Shown here: piece by piece, positions 58,263 through 64,000 of the stretch | How positions within the stretch are numbered: the first letter of the stretch is position 1 | Layout: each line of letters opens with the position of its first letter | Assembly (NCBI RefSeq): GCF_019703515.2 | Contig: NC_059362.1 | Coordinates: 24,984,826 to 25,048,825 of the forward strand | Reading direction: 5' to 3' | DNA: 64,000 nucleotides | DNA from: Myxocyprinus asiaticus | Lineage: Eukaryota; Chordata; Actinopteri; Cypriniformes; Catostomidae | Translations under genes and position numbers: made by a program | Notes under the pieces: generated by a model | Database searches by the model: none | The model's input: only the letters and a program-made list of their open reading frames with translations | Told to the model about the DNA's origin: nothing

Positions 58263-59320
58263 AAGGGCTAACACTTAAAGTGAGTGAATTGACCCGGCGT
58301 ACAAATGTCTGGTGTACAGTCAAGTATCTGTAATTAACACAAAAGTCATAAAAAAAAGTAGGACATGACTTGTTCAAGGTGTTCTTATTATGTTTAATTG
58401 TTTTGGCGGTTATTTGCAGCATATTTGCAGTCTTTGGTTTAGATCTCTTAATCAGCAGGCAATTACATGTCGTTCTATTCTGAGGCTATTTTTCTTCCAG
58501 ACTGCAGGATTTTGTGTTTTTCCTTCATACTTTCTCACTTACTCTGAAGCAGCTAAACAACAGAGCTGAAATGAATGGAGGGATAGGCCAAAAGTACTTT
58601 TAAATACTATAATGTTTTTTTCCCCTCTTCCACCCTAATCCGTTCATAATGAGAACAGTACACCTACAGAACAGCAGGCTGTTGACCTGATCCCACTGCT
58701 CAGGCAGGGTGGAGCACAGCAGAGCTGTCTGAATTCTTTTTTAGGGCCTGAAGAGAAAACCACCCAGAGATTTAATATCCAGCGGGACTGAAAGCCTGGT
58801 GGACGGCTAGAGAAACATGGGCTTGGTGAGCACTCACAGGCAATTTTTAATCCTTTTTATAGTTTGGTAAAACAGCGTCCCAGTAGATCAAGAGAAAATC
58901 AGGGGTGTTGAATATTACTCAGGCATTGTCAGAAGAACAGGTTCTAAAATAATAATAATAAATTGTAAATTATAAGTAAACAATTTTTTGGCCTCTTAAC
59001 AGGCCTGGCTCTGTAAATTGATGGAAATGTTGATATTCACGCTTATGTCATATAAAAGTTATTGAAAACATTTAGTCAGCCAGGGGGGAAAACCCCCTTT
59101 GGATTTGTCTAACCAGCTGTATCAACCAAAGGAAAGACCTGTCTAAAAAGTTTGAACTGTAATCTTATAAACAAGGCCAGTTTAACCCCAAAGATTAGCT
59201 TTGTATTATTACACATATGAGCATGGGGAAGTTATCCATAGATTGAACTGTGCTTTTAGGACAAGGGTATTTTTCATAAATGGCAGGTCATCCTGCTCTC
59301 AAGGTCGACTCAATGAGATG

Positions 59321-59348
59321 GATTGATGGATGGATGGATGGATGGATA
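59321..59348. repeat. (GGAT)n microsatellite
   Basis: Short run of GATG/GGAT units. Confidence 0.85.
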
Positions 59349-60237
59349 GATCATATCTCACTTTGCATTAATCATATCTCACTTTGCCCTTTTCAAATAC
59401 AACAATTAATGACATTTAACATGTGCATCAATTTCAGGCTTCTCTTGTGGCAGGTCATTCCCAAACTGTTTGTCTAAAGGAAAGACAATGACACCTCGTT
59501 TGTGCGCTGTGAAAAGCAAATCTGTCAGTTTAGGCAGCAGGGCTGTTTAACTCCAACTAATTGTCAGAGTAACATGAAAAACAAATCTCTTTTTATCTAT
59601 AATTTAATTATGTACAGAACAACAGTCGCCATTCAGTACAAATCATAGACAGAAGAGGGACTGTCTGAATCTTGAGCTATGTGAGTATGTCACCAGAGGC
59701 GGCAATAAACTCCATGCATTGATTGAATGCCCTCATTAAAGGGAAGAACTAAAGCCTGCTCATGTCTTTTATGTGAGCATTATTATTAGTCAAATAAAAC
59801 TGATTTAAACTCTTAACCACAGTTTGCATTGTTTTCAAAATGTGTATGAAATGTTCAAACTAGCAGTTTGTATACAACATTTGAGAAAGTCAGGATATTT
59901 GTCATTTGGAAAAATCAATCTTTGTCAATCTCTATTTAACTAACCCTAACCCAAATTATTTTATTTAAGCTTCCACAGTTTGAGACTTTGTACAGCATCA
60001 GTGTAACTGTAGACTCATGACACATAGGCTTTAAAAAAGCTTTTATTTTATTTATTTATTTATTTTATTTTATGGGGAAACTGTTCAATATACCCTTAAT
60101 TGAAATATCTGTTCATTAAAAAAAGCAAAAAAAACTGTATCAACAGAGTGCAACGGTCTGGTTCCAGAAATAAAAATCCCATTAATTTTTTCCATGGGGA
60201 CAAGATTTATAATGATAACTTATTACATTTTAAAGAG

Positions 60238-61361
60238 TAGGGCTGGGTATTGACACAGATTTCACAAATCGATTCAATTTCGATTCACAAGCTCTAGATT
60301 AGATTTCGATTAGATTCAATATCGATTTGTTTGGATATATATCAGGTACAGTAAATGCCAATTTTTCTTAAGGAAAACAATCTCTCAACTAATGCTGTAA
60401 ACTATACAGGGATCCCTGTCACTTGGAACATTACTATAATATTAAAGGTTAAAACTAACAACAGAGTCCAAATTCAGTTTCTATTTATTTTAGATATAAT
60501 AATCAACACTCAAATAAAAACTGAGTTGTATACAAACATTTTACATTTAAATAAGGCAGTATTTATATCAACTTTTTAATTATATAATTATGTTTCTACT
60601 CCAATTCGTTGTTGAAATATAATCATTTAAACGGTGGCTGTCATAACTTGTTTTCATGACAGATTTATTCAGACGTACAATAAATGAGACATCACTAAAA
60701 GGTTAAGTATGAATATAATGCATATGTAATATAGTGCAAATATTTAGCAAAATGCTCCTCTCTAGAGTTATTTTTTTTCCAGCTAACTATCGAGCTATGG
60801 ATATTGAATGACTTTCCTGAGGTAAATGTAGGGTTATGTGACATATTGTTTACAAGCTGTTTTATTGACGTCTTTCCGCGGTTGAAACACCAATTGGGCG
60901 ATTACATGAGAGCTAATAAAGTTCAGTAAGTTGTACTGTATCTTTCAACATACCTTATGATGTTCATTCATGTTTATTTTGTGCTATAACTAGTTGTAAA
61001 GAGGAAGAGATGATCGGTTCACGTGCGCGCCGTGCTGCCGCTTGAACTGAATCGTGACAGTGATCTGTCATGCCACATTTAAGAGCGTCAAAACGGTATT
61101 TATTGTTTGAATTTCGTGATAAAATTGACAGAATTTGAAAGCTGAGACTTTGTTTCATATCAAAAGTAACAAAGCTCAAAGCTTATTGAGATTATTATAT
61201 GGGAGGCACGCTACAAATAATGTTTAGTGAAGTTTTGTTCACGCATCAACTGAAAACAGCACAGACTAAAAGACTGATTCTTGGGATTTAAGAATCGATA
61301 TCGGTTCTTCAAAATGAGAATCGATTAAAATCGGGAAATTGATATTTTCAACCCAGCCCTA
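60238..61361. mobile_element. hAT-like non-autonomous element with perfect 8-bp duplication
   Basis: Flanked on both sides by TTAAAGAG (60230-60237 and 61362-61369). Termini TAGGGCTGGGTATTGACA on the left and TAGGGCTGGGTTGAAAATAT read inward on the right (11 identical bases). Subterminal ATCGATT/AATCGAT words recur many times within 80 bp of each end. The inside is AT-rich and non-coding. The perfect duplication suggests a comparatively young insertion. Confidence 0.88.
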
Positions 61362-64000
61362 TTAAAGAGAGACCTACTGTAAACTCTGAGGTTGTTTATC
61401 GATGGTATGTGCTTCTGCTGAAGCCATCAGTCCATGTAATTTCATCTTCATTATTAAAAAGAAAAGCATTTTATAGGGGAATTTCTGGTGAACGACTACA
61501 CTACCAATGATTCTGAATGGGAAACAATCCACCAATAAGATAATTGCAGCTAACAAAGCGCACGAAAAGAGCTCAGCAGTGACCGCCCACTCCCTGTGAA
61601 TGATGCAATCAAGTCGGTCTTTCTACACTCTTAAACTACTTACTGTATATATTTGTATATCTGAATATTTTACAATAAAATCAAAACCTATTGTTTATAT
61701 ACTTATAATCAACCATTTTAAATCAAAAGTTTTATATTTTTCGAATCGATAACATAATTTTCAATGCTTCGTGCATTTGCAATGCATTCCATCTTAAAGG
61801 CGTTAACTACTTTTTGCTTAAAATCAAAGTTTGTAATGTTGGGATTCACCTTGAAACTGAACAAAATCCCTATGGAAAAAAAATGAATGGGAAAAATAAT
61901 TCCAGAGCCAAAATGGCTGAATAAGTGGGCCGGCACTGTTGCGCTCTATTATATAATTCAACAGAGACCACACACATGATTGTCATGTCAACAACATGAC
62001 TATCTTTATTTCCCTATGTGTCCTTTTCCTGGTTTGTATGGGCTACAGGGACACTTGTATAGTTGTACACAGATTTTGTAGTTGACAGATGAAGACATCC
62101 AGATGGCCAACAAGGAGTTAGCCACACTAGCCTGCTACACTAGTGCAGTATGTAGGACTAAGCAGGGACATTTCATGATGTCTGTATATGTTTTGGCCTG
62201 ATTAAAAAGAGTCTGAAACATTTCGTTGTCATTCTACAAGTCTAATGAGCTACGTTACCACTACCACTTAGTACCAGTACAGACAGAAAAATCATGCTCA
62301 AAAAAAAAAATCAAGCGTGGGGGCGTCTGACACGCACATCTGGAGATGAATAGTTTTAATGCTCATGTGAAAGCAAGTCAGTAGAGCTTTCAAAATCACA
62401 AGCAGAAATCTGGGCTTTCATCAAGGTGAGTGCACAAACAGATTTTACTCCCACCAATGTGTCTTGTCTTGCTTTCACCACGATCAATGGAGATGAAAGA
62501 GAGGAATGGAAAGTAAAATTGGCTAAGTGATTTATGATTGATCAGAAATGAGACCTCTTTCACATATATCATTCCATGTAGATCTACGCAAAAATTCCTT
62601 ATAAGGTTAAAGGTAATACCTAGGACTTATGCTAAAGGGAGCCAGTTTAAAAGTATAATGGAGAGGACTGACTAACAATTTTCCTGCTCATATATTTTCT
62701 GCAAGAATCAGATTAATTACCTCTTATACCTTATTCCATTAGGATAGCAAACCACATCCACAACCGTCGTAACTGGTTTCAGAAAGATGATGTATTTTGT
62801 TTTTAAAGCAACTAAATATCTCATCACTGCTGCCGTGATGTTAGTGTGCCATGAATTAAACAATTACATGTTGCCACAGAGGTTAATTTGCATTAATGCA
62901 AGCTTCCATTGATGTTATTTAGATCTTTAACACGATGCAGCTGTTCGCCATATGGAGCAAATCTTGCTTGGCTGCCAAAAGTAAACGCTTTTCAGTCAAG
63001 GCTCCTGTCCAGGTATACAGTAGACAGGCATGCACCAAATGAAGCCACAGTCTAAAATTACGTGGCCGACTCTTATAAATCAACCAGCCATGAGAGAAAG
63101 AAAGTTTGTGTGGGGTTTCCATGGTGTGAAATAGTAGAAGGTGGCCCCTTTTTGAATGTGAAGGATGGCTAGCAGAAAGGTTTATAATTTCAGTGTTACC
63201 CCAGCTGCCTCAGTCAGCCCTTAAATGCTGACGATACCCAATTTGCCGATCTGTGTCCCGCCAACCAGCATTGCATATTCACATCATGCTACCATGTGTG
63301 TGTGTGTTACCCATCACTCCCTTGGAATTAATGTAAAAATAAAAATGTGAAAATATGATGCATTATAAAATGTTAAATGCTTCATATAATCTCCTGACTT
63401 TATGAACCAGCACAATAAGTTTCACTTTATGACTATAATTATTACCTAAATGTATTATTTATGAACATAATAACTTCTAAGCATTTCATAACAACAGCTG
63501 TATTGAGACTGTAATTGAGTGTGAACATATAGAGAATTTGTTGTCTTTGAGGTGTATAGCAAATATAAAGCATATTGATTTTTAATTACACAAAAGCACA
63601 AGCGATAGTGATCCAGAAACATTCAGCAATTATTGTTCAATCAGGAGGCTAATGACATAAAACACAGGCCCAAATGAGCTCACTTCAGGGAAAGCCATTG
63701 AATACACACATACACTTTAATGGCATCCACTGAAGCATCTGTGGTAATGAAGGCAAACAACATGCAATTGATTCCCAGCAAGCCAGGTCTCAGAGACTGC
63801 CTACTACATAAATACAGCCATTATGTTCAGATGGGCTCATTATCCGTCAGCACATTGCTTTGGTTGTATCTTCATTCATTTTGGACCAATGTGCGTTGGC
63901 ATAGTTGATTGAAGCTGGTACAGCATATAACATAAGTAACATTGTGGTGAAGAGATATCATAAAACAAGACATCATACAAGCCTTCAGTTGTCAGTTCTT

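Larger units (their letters stand above)
55201..64000. other. Non-coding DNA upstream of epha7
   Basis: No gene is recognised on either strand in these 8.8 kb. It contains short AT-rich runs, (ATAA)n near 56011-56030, a TA repeat, a MITE (57640-58262), a short GGAT repeat (59321-59348) and the hAT-like element (60238-61361). The stretches 58.3-60.2 and 61.4-64 kb show no structure I can name. Regulatory elements of epha7 may lie here but cannot be recognised by eye. Confidence 0.7.

Overview
The window is vertebrate nuclear DNA from a teleost, most likely a cypriniform (carp/minnow-type) fish. The order-level call is inference. It rests on the mix of repeats: DIRS retrotransposons, L2 LINEs, a long tRNA-derived SINE ending in an A-rich tail, and many AT-rich MITEs whose ends read roughly TTTAAAGGG..GTTCACCC. 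There are no bacterial-type genes.

The only host gene I can support is the 5' half of an ephrin receptor on the minus strand, recognised as epha7. Five coding exons join in phase with GT/AG borders at every junction: exon 1 (54946-55039, signal peptide), exon 2 (53235-53299, 65 bp), exon 3 (51713-52382, 670 bp, ligand-binding domain), exon 4 (34852-35007, 156 bp, Cys-rich/EGF-like) and exon 5 (17569-17904, 336 bp, first fibronectin III). Together they encode about 440 residues. The second FNIII, membrane, kinase and SAM exons are not in the window and should lie beyond position 1. A GC-box-bearing candidate promoter lies near 55.04-55.2 kb. From 55.2 kb to 64 kb I see only upstream non-coding DNA and repeats.

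The introns are dominated by mobile elements. Intron 5 (1-17.57 kb) holds a decayed L2 LINE (about 7.3-15.39 kb) split by two later insertions: an internally deleted DIRS element (7688-11857) and a non-autonomous Harbinger-like element (12407-13638). Intron 4 (17.9-34.85 kb) holds a near full-length but frameshifted DIRS element (24128-30497) with inverted terminal repeats and an internal complementary region. Next to it is a MITE that was invaded by a hAT-like element carrying an 82-bp satellite with a 411-bp higher-order period, and by a SINE with perfect 11-bp target duplications. Intron 3 (35.0-51.7 kb) holds a hAT-like element, a TTAA-flanked element, an element with 5-bp duplications, and a tandem repeat in which a TGACTCAGCA (NF-E2/MARE-like) site is kept in all three units. 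A further hAT-like element with a perfect 8-bp duplication lies upstream of the gene at 60.2-61.4 kb.

Both DIRS copies lie antisense to epha7. They are broken in complementary ways. The short copy has lost RNase H and has substitutions in two reverse-transcriptase catalytic motifs, but keeps a complete tyrosine-recombinase frame. The long copy keeps the YLDD and RNase H residues but has a frameshifted recombinase. I found no CRISPR array, functional RNA gene or clearly new gene system. The most unusual structures are the DIRS end/junction architecture, the satellite inside the hAT-like element, and the layered insertions.
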